A stretch of DNA of 64,000 nt, from NCBI GenBank assembly GCA_010015655.1, contig ML976664.1, positions 660,011 to 724,010 on the forward strand, given 5' to 3'. The notes beneath the pieces are model-generated. The model was not told where the DNA came from, ran no database searches, and was given only the letters and a program-made list of their open reading frames with translations. This document shows, in pieces, positions 1-11,089 of the stretch (position 1 is its first letter; each line of letters opens with the position of its first letter). The stretch is from Bimuria novae-zelandiae CBS 107.79. Lineage: Eukaryota > Ascomycota > Dothideomycetes > Pleosporales > Didymosphaeriaceae. The position numbers and the translations under genes were made by a program.

Positions 1-1212
1 GTTACTTTAAGAAGTAGTAGGCTCTCCTCTCGCTAATCGCTATTATTATTTTCTTAGATGGCTCTAAATAATGGATTGACGGCGTTAAGCACGTTACGTA
101 TGGCTACGCTGTATATAAAGGTTAGGCCCTTATCCTATAAAGTAGTAGCTCCCTTAACCCTAAGTCCTACGTTTTTAATGCTAAAGCTATTAGCGCTTGG
201 CGGGGACTCGCCTACACGCTTAATACGCCCACTTACTAGCTAAGACGTATATACATGTGTATTAATAGCACTTTTGTTATATAGTGTATAAGAGGTAACC
301 CGTCCCCCTTTTTGTAGTGGGCGTTCGTCAGGTGCCAGGAGACAATAGAGAACCTGGACATTACTATTTAGTGGGCCCCAGGTCACTATAAAATAGAAGG
401 GAATAAATTGGCGGACTAGCTAGCCAACGACGCAGTAAAGTCCCCCTAACCTTTATATAGTATAGTAGCTAAGCCTATAGTTTTAGGCCTTAATTTAGAC
501 GTTCGCGCCTACACTAGGAGCGCTAAAATAGACTAGTGGCGCGCCCGTTTACCTAAGTTGTCTAAATGGTACATGTAGTGGGACCTCACTTACCGCCCTA
601 CAAAATAGCTAAAGGAGCTTACCTTATAACAACTAACGCTTGCTAAGCTCCTGTCTATGCGCACCCGCCACGGACACTACGCCTGGTATTATAAGAAGTT
701 CAGGCATGAAGACGCCGCCACGAAATGCCCCTGCGGGGCAGACCTGGCGCCTGACCACATCGTACACTACCTACGATTAGTTCGAAAGTTCCGCTACTGG
801 CCAAAACGGCCAGCGTGCCCCCCCAGCACCACCAGGGAAGGCGTGGAATACCTAAAGGCACTTAAGCCAAAAGATTTCCAACTTCTACTTAAGCTTGCAG
901 AAGATTAGTCTTGGCACTTTTTAACACAGCTTTAGGGCAGCCGAAGCTGCCCCTGCTCTACTCTTAGTCTACATGTATAATAGATAAACCCAGACACCTT
1001 AGCCTACAGGCAAGAAGATAAGGATTTAGCCCCCGCACGGAGGGGGGCGGACTCTTACGAGCCGCTGCAAGAGACGGCAATAGCTTTATAGCAAGAAACG
1101 CCTTCACCACTCTGGCTGGCTCCAAAGTGGCTGCTTGGCGCGTCCCCATGCCCTATGGGAGGCTAGAACATTGCGTTCCTGGACGTTAATCAATACTACT
1201 ACTACTACTACT
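1..1212 (+). mobile_element. Tad-like LINE retrotransposon, 3' end, RIP-damaged
   Basis: Plus-strand translation shows the end of a LINE ORF2. One frame through about 255-906 reads as an RNase H segment (IYMCINSTFVI, then WAPGHYKIEGNKLAD and LANDAVKSP). It is followed by a C-terminal zinc-finger-like motif (CPCGADLAPDHIVHY) and ends with the stop at 906-908. The last finger residue is Tyr where Cys is usual in the family, a TGC to TAC change. In-frame TAG codons sit where Trp or Gln is expected, as RIP produces. Bases 58-250 resemble the start of RNase H but in another frame, so there is also an indel. Bases 909-1193 would be the 3' UTR, and the element ends in a (TAC)6 tail. RNase H plus C-terminal finger is typical of fungal Tad-type LINEs. 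The 5' part lies outside the window. Confidence 0.75.
1194..1211 (+). repeat. (TAC)6 microsatellite, probable LINE 3' tail
   Basis: Six uninterrupted TAC units directly follow the LINE-like 3' UTR. Many non-LTR elements end in a short simple repeat, so this is the likely 3' boundary of the element. The boundary is inferred because no target duplication was found. Confidence 0.7.
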
Positions 1213-1478
1213 TCGAAGACATTGTAAATTTGAAAAATGTTCGAATTCAATATGCCAACGATGACATATTAGGACGAAATTTCAAGGTGCTTTTACGATT
1301 CCTAAACTCTTCGTACATCGCTAAACCTGACTTTGCCACGGAAAATCTCAAACAACGGACCGTGCAAACTGGACAGAAAGCAGCTCAACTTTTGATTTGT
1401 ATCATCACACATCACACCCTACACGCACCATTCTTACATCCTGCCACGCCCCACGCGTACCTCCCCACTCCCTCGAAC
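1213..1478. other. intergenic, 3' side of the terpene cyclase gene
   Basis: This stretch lies between the LINE tail and the stop codon of the minus-strand cyclase. It must include the cyclase 3' UTR. Open frames here show no recognisable protein, and I see no RNA gene. Confidence 0.5.
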
Positions 1479-2353
1479 TCAAGCAGCCTTGCCGTTGACC
1501 TTACCGTGCCTCCCCCCGCCATACTTCCTCACATACGCCAGCGCAAACGGATACGCCAAGTCCGAAATATGACTACCCACTAGCAACAGCGCGCCATACG
1601 GCGTCCACGCATACCCATAGCGCTCAGGCCAGTAGTAGATGCGCCAGTAGAAGCAACACCCCGCCGCGACCGTGCCGAGGAACCGCGTCCACCTAGACAC
1701 GCCATTAGCACATATCTACTGCAACACACAAGCAGAGTCGGAAGTAGCAAAAGACTCGACTAGAAGAGACACAACTGGACGAGACGAGACGGGACTCACC
1801 ATATCGCCATCGACTGCCCCGCGTCGTGTCCCCGCGCGAGTACCTGCGCCACGCACCCAATCCCAATCACGACCTGCATCGGCCACGCAGTGAAAAACAC
1901 CACCTGCCTCCCCACAACAGGAACAAACGTGCTCGCGATCGCCAGATGCAGCCACAAGCACACGGCGCACCCCGTAAAGATAATCCACTTGAGGTTCCGC
2001 GCAACCAGCGGATGCGCCTTCCACTCCTCGGGCCCAAACTTCACAATGCTATGGAACAAGAAGATGTCGACGACCATGAACTGCGCGAAGACAATCTGGT
2101 TGATGAGGCCCGGCCCGTAGATGAAGCCGAAGACGAACTCCCACGTGATGTTCAGGCAGAGGCAGTACAGGGGCATGGCGTACGAGCAGTCGCGGTAGCC
2201 CTGCAGCGTCATCAGGATGTACGAGACGGACCAGAGGATGCCAGAGATGGCGGTGAAGATGTCCGGGACGAGCTTCGCGTGCCAGTAGGGTGGGGCGGTA
2301 GCTTCGTAGTCGGCGTTTGCGGCGGCCCATTCTTCGAGCGCGAAGAAGCCCAT
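1479..2353 (-). CDS. Pyr4-family integral membrane terpene cyclase (meroterpenoid type)
   Basis: Spliced from exon 1 (2353-1800) and exon 2 (1692-1479) across a 107-nt intron (1799-1693) with a GTGAGT donor, a TGCTAATG branch site and a CTAG acceptor. This gives 255 residues, close to the family's usual 240-250. The chain is strongly hydrophobic with about seven membrane segments. It carries the family signature CLNITWEFVFGFIYGP (about residues 66-81) and the C-terminal pattern SHISDLAYPF (about 225-234). Glu72 and Asp229 match the two acidic residues proposed as catalytic in Pyr4 (Glu63, Asp218). Such enzymes protonate the terminal epoxide or olefin of a prenyl chain attached to a polyketide and cyclise it in the ER membrane. 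The ATG at 2353 is chosen because the family N-terminus follows at once; the open frame continuing upstream has no similarity. It diverges from the PKS, which supports a joint pathway. The exact substrate is unknown. Confidence 0.88.
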
Positions 2354-2834
2354 GGTTGCTGGCGGGCGTGCGGGAGGGACTGAGCAACGATCGGACCGGG
2401 AACTAGGAAAATCAGATGGACGCAAAAGGAGCTGCGAGGTAGGGGATAGACTGTCTGGATTTACATATATGGGACTTGTTTTTGCTGGGGTTTTGGGATG
2501 GGGGACGTCGAAGTTTCGTCGGCCGCGTGGCTCTCTCGGCCGGTTCCGCTTGGGGGTGCGCAACGCAACGCACGTGGGGGCTATTCTAAGATCCATGCAG
2601 CGCGACCGTTAGTCAGTCGGCCGGAACACTAGCCATGCATTCAAGGGTCACACTGGGAATACCCTAATCGGGACAATACCAGTGGTTCTGACGCAGTGAT
2701 GGCACCATCCGCTGATGGTCTATCTGCTTGCTGCGTGAAAGCACGGTACTGTGCGGCTGAGTCCTTGATATATATAATTCGCTACTAACACCATGGTCAA
2801 TGGCAGTACCGAAGACCTCGCATGAATTTTTGAC
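2354..2834. promoter_or_regulatory. bidirectional promoter of cyclase and PKS
   Basis: 481 bp separate the two divergent start codons. A TATATATAA box lies at 2769-2777, about 60 bp before the PKS start. A TATATG-type box lies near 2463-2470 for the minus-strand cyclase. Three CGGCCG palindromes occur at 2520-2525, 2537-2542 and 2618-2623. Such CGG inverted repeats are candidate Zn(II)2Cys6 regulator sites, and one further copy precedes the P450 gene. Function is inferred from position only. Confidence 0.6.
2793..2833 (+). promoter_or_regulatory. two overlapping short upstream ORFs before the PKS start
   Basis: An ATG at 2793 in a strong context (CACCATGG) opens a 10-codon frame that stops at 2825. 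A second ATG at 2822 overlaps that stop and ends at 2833, one base before the PKS ATG at 2835. If transcription starts just downstream of the TATA box at 2769, both could damp PKS translation. The transcription start is not visible, so this is inference. Confidence 0.4.
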
Positions 2835-5800
2835 ATGGCGAGTGATAATTCGTCTTCTGATGAGGGCACGGCGGCTGCCAGCCCGTTCGTCGGAACACTT
2901 CCCGATGCCAGCCGGGGCGAAGACCATGGTAAGAGGCTCAGTAACTACTCATGTCAGTCAGTGTTCTAATTAATACATTAGATATCGCGGTCATCGGGTA
3001 TGCCTGTCGCATAGCAGGTGACAACAACTCTGCACCCCAGCTATGGGATTTCTTGATGAAGAAGGGAGACGCGTGTGGCGAGATGCCCGCAGAGCGATGG
3101 CAGTCGTGGAGAGATCGACAGCCGGACATGGTCAACACACTGGACCAGACAACATCGAAAGGGTACTTCATCAACGACATCAAGGGTTTCGACGCACAGT
3201 TTTTCGGCATCTCAGGCCGCGAGGCAGTGCAGATGGATCCCCAGCAACGCATCAGTCTCGAGGTTGCTTGTGAAGCCCTCGAGCACGCTGGCATCCCGCT
3301 GCAAAGCCTCACGGGCTCAGACACTGCCGTCATTATGGGCGTTAACTCGGACGACTATTCTCGGTTGATCCTAGAGGACTTGCAGAATATCGATGCGTAC
3401 ATGGGCATCGGTACGGCATACTGTGGCATTCCCAACCGCATCTCGCATGCCCTGGATCTCGCTGGCCCGACCTACGCTGTAGATGGAGCGTGCGCATCTT
3501 CGCTCGTAGCCATCCACCAAGCCAGACAAGCTTTGCTCGCGGGCGAGACGTCCCTCGCCATAGCGGGAGGTGTAAACGCGCACATCAGCCCCTACTTGAC
3601 GCGCGTGCTCGACGTCGCCGGCGCCGTCTCCCCTGAAGGCCGATGCAGATCTTTCGACGACTCAGCATCCGGCTACGGCCGCGGCGAGGGAGCCGGCATC
3701 GTGGTCCTCAAACGAATCTCGGATGCAGTCCGCGACGAGGATCGAATCCTCGCAGTGCTGAAGGGATCGGCGGTGGGCTCCGATGGCAAGACGCTCGGCA
3801 TCATGGCCCCCAACCAACTTGCACAGGAGAAGGTTGCGCGGGATGCCCTCAGGGAAGCACACCTCCCAGCCAGCGCCGTCGAATACGTCGAGGCCCACGC
3901 GACGTCGACTCCAGTGGGAGACAAGACTGAATGTGCAGCCATGGCGTCCGTGTACGGCTCCGCGCGCCTGCCCGGGTCTTCTGATTGTATCATCGGCTCG
4001 ATAAAACCCAACATTGGGCATTTGGAAGCTGGCGCTGGCGTCATGGGCTTCATCAAAGCAGTTATGACTGTGGAGAAGGGGATCATTCCGCCGCAAGCCA
4101 ATCTGGAGAATCTCAGCACAAAAGTGGACTGGAAAGCCGCCAGGATACGCCCAGTCACGGAGCCTACGCCATGGGCAACAACCAGGAGGAGGCGCACCGC
4201 TGCCGTGGCCTCGTACGGCTACGGCGGAACAGTAGCGCATGCTATCATCCAGGAAGCGCCCAAATACACCTCTTTCCGCGAGTTGATGGCGAGCAGGTTG
4301 CCATCAGACCAGCCCGTTATGCTTCCCCTCTCGGCACCGCACGATGAACGCATCCGCAAACAAGCCCAGACCCTCGCTAACTGGCTTGAGAAGCATCCCG
4401 AAGACCTCGACATGAACTCAGTAGCGTGGACTCTGGCGGTCAAACGCAGCCAGCATAGGCGCCGTGCAGTCATCGTGGCCGAGAACAAGGCGCAAGCCAT
4501 CGAGCTGCTGTCATCAGTGTCACAAGGAACAAGCCACTCGCAAATAATTCTCCAGGAAAAAGCATCTGTAAAAGCACCCGATTCCTCCAAGAAGGAGGGC
4601 GCCATCTGGGTCTTCAGCGGCCACGGCGCACAATGGAAGGGCATGGGCCGCGTACTCCTAGAGACGGATCGGGCGTTTGTCGACATCGTGAAGCAGCTCG
4701 AGCCTATTATCCAAGACGAAATGGGCTTCTCCATCTCCGAGGCGTTGCTCGCTGGAGACTGCGATGAGACGGCCAAGGCGCAGGTCCTGACGTACGTCAT
4801 GCACATCGGCATTGCTGCTGTTTTGCGCGAGAAAGGAGCCCGACCGCAAGCCTGCCTGGGACATTCGCTGGGCGAGCTTGCGGCGGCTGTTGTTGCCGGT
4901 GCCCTTACGCCAGCGGAGGGTGCAATCGTTTGTTGCCGGCGAGCTGTGCTCTATCGCCGTGTCGCAGGCTTAGGCGCTATGGCTCTTGTGAATTTACCTG
5001 CCTCCGAGGTAAAGAGAGAACTTGCTCAAAGCGGGAATGGTGGCGAGGACGTTGTGGTTGCCATTTACCCGTCTCCAGAGTCGACTGTCATTGCTGGAAC
5101 CGTGGACGGGGTTGATGCCGTCACCGCACGCTGGTATGCAAAGGGCATCAGGGCTAGGAAGGTGAAGACGGATGTCGCCTTCCACAGTCCCGTCCTTGAG
5201 CAGCTCGTCGACCCGCTACGGACTTCCCTGGGCGAGACTCTACGTCCAAAGGAGCCTCTGATGCCCATATATTCGACGTCGCTAGAAGACCCACGAGCTA
5301 TGCATGCCCGCGGAGCCGACTACTGGGTCGGAAACATGATCAGGCCGGTGCAGCTCACAAAGGCCATCGAAGCAGCCACCATGGACGGCTTCCGAGTTTT
5401 TGTCGAAGTCTCGGCGCACCCAATTATTGCCCACTCAATCCAGGAGACCCTCGATATTGGCGAAGTTGCAGACACAACCATTATCCCCACTGGCATGCGC
5501 AATCAGGACGAGGGGAAGACGATGTTGCTCGCGCTCGCCAAGTTGCACTGCGCCGGTGATGTGATTGCATTCGACGAAGGCCTGCCGGGATGGTGGAACC
5601 ATGATGTGCCAGCTACGGCCTGGCAGCACCAGCCTTTCTGGCCAAAGATCGAGAAGCCCAAACAGCCCATCGGCCAAGACCGGTCGGTCGACGTGAAGGG
5701 CCACAAGCTGCTCGGGGCAAAGACGAGTATCAACGGCACGAACATGACGCTGTGGCAGGCCTATTTGCACGCAGGAGCCAAGCCATTTCCCGGGTTACAC

Positions 5801-8224
5801 CCCCTCCATGGGTCTGAGATAGTACCCGCCGCTGTCCTGCTCAACACCTTTCTTTCGCTCACGCACACAAAGTCGTTGCGAAACGTTGGGCTGCGTACGC
5901 CAGTAGTTGTCGAACCACCGCGAGAGGTGCAGGTGCTGTTGGACGACGGCAAGATGTCCGTCTCATCCCGGTTGGCTGCCGGTGAGGACGAAGAGAACAG
6001 CCATTCGTGGCTGACCAACACTGTGGCAAACATGGGACCTGCCTCGGGGGAGTCTAAAATCGGGCAGACCATCAACCTGGCTAACATCAAGGAACGTCTT
6101 TCGGAGACTCTGCCGCCGTCCTTCTCAATTGACTACCTCGCTAACGTTGGTGTTTCGGACATGGGATTCCCCTGGCAAGTGACAGAGCATCTACGCAACG
6201 ACGACGAGTTCCTGGCTGTGGTAGATGCAGACCCGCAGAGCGAACATACCTCGCCGCATTGGGGCGGAAATTCATGGGCCTCCGTACTAGATGCCATGAC
6301 ATCTGTGAGCTCAACCATCTTCTGGAAGCAGCCACTGTTGCGCATGCCAACTAGTATCGACTCCGTGACTCTGCTTCCAGGCGCCACCGCTCCCAAGATC
6401 AGCTACATGCACGTTCGCAGGCGACCTCAGGACGAAGACGAGTTCGCAGCGGACATGCTGGTGTGTGACGAGCAGGGCAAGGTGTTAGTCGATGTTGAAA
6501 ACCTGGCGTTCGCGGGCATCGAGGGCAATCCGGACAGCATCAAAAGCCACGAGGGATTGGTGCACCGTATTGCTTGGCCACCGGCACAGCTGGCAGAAGA
6601 GCGGCGCCAGTTTGATGAAGTTGTGTTCCTGGCGCCTGAGAGCGCAGCCAGGACAGTGGAGGCGTGGAGTATGGACCTGAGCCGGCAGGGCGTGAAGTCG
6701 CGGCTCGAGGGCGACCCCAACGCCGTGACCCTCAGTGTTTGTCCAAAGGCGGTAGTGGTGGTGGTCGCCGAGACTACGCAAGACATGGACAGCGTTGCGA
6801 CGGTGTCACTACGCAATTGCGAGCGATTGGCGACCACCGTGCAGCAGCTCTGGAACGCACGAACCGAGACGAGACTGTTCTGCGTGACACAGGCCGCATA
6901 CGGTGGCAGTGATGCGGCAGCCCTCTCGCAGTCTGCGCTTGTAGGACTCGCACGCATCGTGCACAGCGAGCATCCAGAACTGTTTGGAGGTCTGATCGAT
7001 ACCGAGCATGCGGCGGCCGCCTTCCCGCTGCAGGCGCTCAAATACGTTCGCGGCGTCGATGTCACACGCATCGAGGATGGTGTAGCTCGATGTGCTCGCC
7101 TACGTCCGCTGCTACAGTCGTCATTGCGTAGGACTTCACCAACCCAGAGCCACGGCACCGGAAATGCTAGCAACGGGACGCTGCGATTGGTACCCCAGCA
7201 TGCGACGTACCTCATCACTGGGGGGCTTGGTGCGCTTGGAATCGAGACAGCACGTTGGATGGTGGAGAAAGGAGCAACACACATCGTGCTGGCGTCGCGA
7301 CGAGGCGCCGATGCAGCCGCCGTCCGCAGCATTGTCAAGCTACAGAAGCGTGGGGCCTCAATCCACGTTGTCGCAGTTGACATCGGCGCGGCTAATGCGC
7401 AAGAGCAACTGCAGCATGCTCTCGACCGGCTGAATTTGCCACCAGTCAAGGGCGTGGTGCACGCAGCAGGGACCCTGGCCAACGAAACAGTGGCAGAGCT
7501 GACCACGGCAGCGTTGACTGCAGTCGCGAACCCCAAGGTCGCTGGCGCATTGAATCTGCACCAAATGTATCCGCCTGGGACGCTTGACTTCGCTGTGTGG
7601 TACTCATCCTGCGGTCAGCTGCTAGGCTTCCCCGGCCAGGCATCTTACGCGGCAGCCAACGCCTTTCTGGACTCGCTGGCTATGCACCGTCGCCGCATGG
7701 GCGATGAGTGCTGCATCAGTATCCAATTCTCTAGCTGGAGGGGCCTCGGCATGTCCACGAGCACGCGATACATCGACGCCGAACTTGAGGCACGTGGCAT
7801 CACCGATGTGACTCGTGCAGAGGCTTTGTATGCACTGGAGCTACTTCTACGTGCTGACATCGATCATGCTGCTGTGCTACGTGCCCGTCCTCTTGAAGCG
7901 GGCGACCCATTGCCACATCCCATTCTGCGAGATTGTGTTTCCTATGTTGCAAAGCCCGTCAGCTTGTCGGGCGGGACGGCTGACACTGCGGTCTCCAAAT
8001 CGCTGAAAGAGCGGATTACCGAGTGCGTGGCGGCGGTACTGTCGCTCTCGGTCGACAGCATCGACGAACATACGGCATTGGTCGAATTGGGAGTGGACTC
8101 TATTATGACGGTCGGACTGCGGCGCCACCTGCAGAAGCTGGGGCTGGAAGTGGGGCCGACCTTACTTTGGAATTGTCCGACAGTGGCGCATCTGGTTGCG
8201 CACTTCAAGGCTGAGGATGCTTGA
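2835..8224 (+). CDS. 6-methylsalicylic acid synthase-type partially reducing polyketide synthase
   Basis: Iterative type I PKS. Exon 1 (2835-2928) joins exon 2 (2982-8224) across a 53-nt intron with a GTAAGA donor, a TCTAAT branch site and a TTAG acceptor. It gives 1778 residues, matching the 1770-1800 of fungal 6-MSA synthases, which often carry an early intron. Domain order: KS (Cys202 in DGACASSL, His337 in EAHATSTPVGD, His378 in GSIKPNIGHLEAG); malonyl AT (Ser660 in GHSLGE, His766 in AFHSPV); DH-fold thioester-hydrolase-like domain (His971 in HPLHGSEIVP, Asp1135 in SVLDAMTS); KR (GGLGALG near 1445-1451, Tyr1587 in QASYAAAN); ACP (Ser1738 in LGVDSIMT). There is no ER, methyltransferase or C-terminal TE. 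The family condenses one acetyl with three malonyl units, with one ketoreduction, to 6-MSA. ATG 2951 lies in the intron and would lose the N-terminus. The KS motif has Gly just before Ala-Cys. Product identity is inferred. Confidence 0.93.
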
Positions 8225-8338
8225 TTACCGGCCGAGTGATTTTCGTTTCCTGAGTACCCCGTTTGTGCTTCTCTTATGTGCATAGAATAGATAGATGCGC
8301 ACTTTCCCTATGGTTGAATCCCTTAGTTAGATCAAACA
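8225..8338 (+). promoter_or_regulatory. short PKS-P450 intergenic promoter with CGGCCG site and two upstream ORFs
   Basis: Only 114 bp separate the PKS stop from the P450 ATG, in the same direction. CGGCCG occurs at 8229-8234. Its 10-bp context is the exact reverse complement of the site at 2535-2544. Two small upstream ORFs lie at 8276-8290 and 8295-8330. The spacing suggests tight co-regulation or overlap of PKS terminator and P450 promoter. Confidence 0.5.
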
Positions 8339-10141
8339 ATGGCTTTCGCTGCTTTCTTCTTCATCGTCGCCTTTTCAGCAGTACTTTCTCTTCTGCTGCC
8401 CATAGGCCGGCGGTCCAAGAGCCTGCCCCCAGGTGTGTGCCAACGCTCGACGTGTAACTTGATTTCCCCCAAGACTGACCATGGCGACCTCCAGGACCGC
8501 CGACTCTTCCGCTTATCGGTAATCTTCATCAGATTCCGAAGACCGGTGCTCACTACAAGTGCGTATGGTCTTTGTCTTATGAACGCTGGGCAATTACTGA
8601 AACGAGATAGATTCACCGAATGGGCGCGTACCTATGGTGGTATCTTCTCTCTCAAATTGGGCCCGGCCACAGCCGTGGTAGTCACAGATAGACGACTCGT
8701 GAAGGAACTCCTCGACAAGAAGGGCAACATTTACAGCGCAAGGCCCCAATCATATGTCTCGAACGACCTCATCACCGGTGGTGACCACCTGTTGGTAATG
8801 CAGTATGGTGCTAAGTGGCGACTTTTCCGACGACTGGTCCAGAATTACTTCAACATATCACGTTGCCAGCAGGAACATGTCGCGTTGGTCGAAGCGGAGG
8901 CAGTACAGATGATGCACGACCTCATGGTAGAGCCTAAGGACTTAATGCTGCACCCGAAACGCTTCAGCAACAGTATTATAATGAGCCTGGTCTTCGGAAT
9001 CCGTACTCCTTCAGTGCGCACCAAGCACATGCTGCAGCTCTACGAAGTGATAGAGAAATGGTCAGCCGTCATAGAAACAGGCGCAACTCCTCCCGTGGAC
9101 ATATTCGGCTTCCTAAAGTGGGTGCCCGAGTCACTATTCGGTAATTGGAGAAAACGTTCGCTCGATGTCAACAGGATGATGGTAGCACTATACGCGGGCG
9201 TCGTTGGGCGAGTGCGTAAGCGCCGTGAGGCAGGACACCGAATTACCTCTATGCTCGATACGGTTCTCGACGCGATGGAAACACCGGGAAATGGAGATGA
9301 GAGCAGCCTCACACTCAATGAGAACGAGCTCAACTTCCTCGGCGGCGTGCTGATGGAGGGCGGTTCCGATACGTCTGCCTCGATCCTGCTTGCCTTTCTC
9401 CAAGCTATGATTAAGTATCCTCACGTACAGGAACGCGCTCAAGCCGAGATTGATGCCGTGCTCGGTGCTGATGAAGCCAGTCTCAAGCGCTCGCCCCGTT
9501 GGGAAGATTACGCTCAGCTCCCGTACGTCGCGCAGATTGTGAAGGAAACCATGCGTTGGCGTCCAGTTACGCCGTTGGCATTTCCACACGCCACCAATGC
9601 CGGTGCGTATGCCGCTACTTGGTGATTATCCTCTTGTTGACTTGGATTCCCCCTAGATGACGTCGTTGATGGGTACAATATCCCCAAAGGCACAACCGTG
9701 CTTCTGAACGTATGGGGCCTGCACCACGAACAAACATCCGCCGCCGAGCCTCTCTCCCCGTTCGCCTTTGATCCCGATCGCTATGCAGGTCGCACGGCGC
9801 CCGCCCCGACGTATGCCGCGTCCAAAGATTACGCGATACGCGACCATTACGGTTACGGCGCTGGCAGACGGCTGTGCCCGGGCATCCATCTCGCTGAGCG
9901 CAATTTGTTTGTGGGCATGGCGAAACTGCTGTGGGCGTTCGAGCTGTCAGAGAAACCCGGTGCGGATGCTGTTGATGTTGATCCTCAGACTGGCTACTCT
10001 GAGGGGTTTCTTCATTGCGCGAAACCGTTCGCGTGCGAGGTAAAAGTAAGGGGGAAAGATGAATCGGAGAGGAGAAAGAGGAGGGAAATTGTGGTAGCCG
10101 AGTTCGGAAAATCGGGAGAGCTGTTCAAGGCGTTTGAATGA
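8339..10141 (+). CDS. cytochrome P450 monooxygenase, 6-MSA/m-cresol pathway type
   Basis: Four exons: 8339-8432, 8495-8558, 8611-9602 and 9657-10141. The introns are 62, 52 and 54 nt, all GT...AG. Splicing restores the proline-rich hinge (LPPGPPTLPLIGNLHQ) and the block HYKFTEWARTYGG; unspliced reading breaks both. The product has 544 residues. An N-terminal membrane anchor (about residues 2-22) implies ER location. The I-helix has GGSDTSAS (Asp306), the K-helix ETMR (Glu365, Arg368), and the heme loop YGYGAGRRLCPG (Cys457 as iron ligand). The N-terminal blocks resemble, from memory, CYP619-type hydroxylases of patulin and yanuthone clusters that act on m-cresol or its alcohol. That assignment is tentative. 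It lies 115 bp behind the PKS on the same strand, so it probably modifies the PKS product. A basic tail follows the heme domain. Confidence 0.9.
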
Positions 10142-11089
10142 TAGTCTAGAGTCGCGCATCAAGCGGAGATCGCCATTTTAGTTAGTATCGTAAGATTCAC
10201 ACCTCGGTTCCGAAGAGGAGCGATGCCTGCATCGGCGTGTCTCACAGCTGGAGTACGACTCGGGGTGGCTTTTCCTTTTTGAGGAGCTTTCAGGTAATTT
10301 TTTTAAGATGTGTCTGTTACGGAAATGTAGTGGTAAACTGTTGGACCCATTGTTTGTTTCTTAATGTACATAGCTGCGGTAGGTGGGGTATGTGAGGTTT
10401 GTGTAAGGACCGCGACGACAAAACCGGAACTCGGAAGCACAACTTTCCGAAAGTGCACGTGACAATTCTACACATTGTGAGGTAGTGGCACTATGAAGAG
10501 AAATATGTTTGTGTAAGCAACCTAGAGCTATGTCACATGACGGCACTAGCCTCATGAGTCAGCTCGCCTACTATATACGAGCCTCTAATCACTCGATGTA
10601 CACATGGGGCAACTCAGGGCAACTCAGGCAATTACACACACAATATACTACCTTCACACGTACCACCCACCTGCTTACAGGGACGCTGAAAGTTTTCTTA
10701 TAATTAATTACCCTGAATGTATGAAGACCAGAAATTTGGGAGGCTAGGTCGTGTTTATTTCTGCGGAGATTGTAAATAGTGAATGTAAAGGTGGTGGCTC
10801 CTAAGGGCTTTATTAATAAGGAGAGAGGGGCTTCCCAAAACGGCTAGCGTTGTTCCTGAAAACTATGGCAGCGGGGAAACCCGCTGCTCAAAATCCATGG
10901 ACGTGCAACAAACATCTGTGGTCAGCTAGTCTAGGGTTCTAGTAGAAGACACTAAAATATTTGCAGGAGCCTATGCCTGCTTGCCTCGTACTAGACACCT
11001 CCATCCATAATCGGTGACATCCGCAGTGACTGAAAGGTAGACAAACTTCCTAATTTTTAACCGAATTCCAACGTGTGGCGAGTTTAATC
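10142..11089. other. intergenic, no gene recognised
   Basis: This holds the P450 3' flank and what was once the promoter of the decayed Kelch gene. Base composition stays balanced and is not strongly RIP-like. The short open frames have no recognisable content, and I see no RNA gene or transposon end. Confidence 0.5.

Noticed and set aside
1826..2383. Plus-strand open frame opposite the cyclase
   Set aside because: Highly charged low-information translation with no family. The minus strand has conserved cyclase motifs and a valid intron.
2354..2596. N-terminal extension of the cyclase up to 2596
   Set aside because: The extra 81 residues are Pro/Arg-rich and unlike the family; the ATG at 2353 directly precedes the conserved start.
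2951..2981. ATG at 2951 as the PKS start, giving a single-exon gene
   Set aside because: It lies in a 53-nt intron with good donor, branch and acceptor. Splicing gives GAT at the junction and restores a family-like N-terminus from ATG 2835.
6427..7536. Long antisense open frame (369 codons) over the PKS
   Set aside because: Its composition is that of a shadow frame in GC-rich coding DNA (Ser/Thr/Ala/Arg-rich, no domain), and the PKS frame on the other strand is certain.
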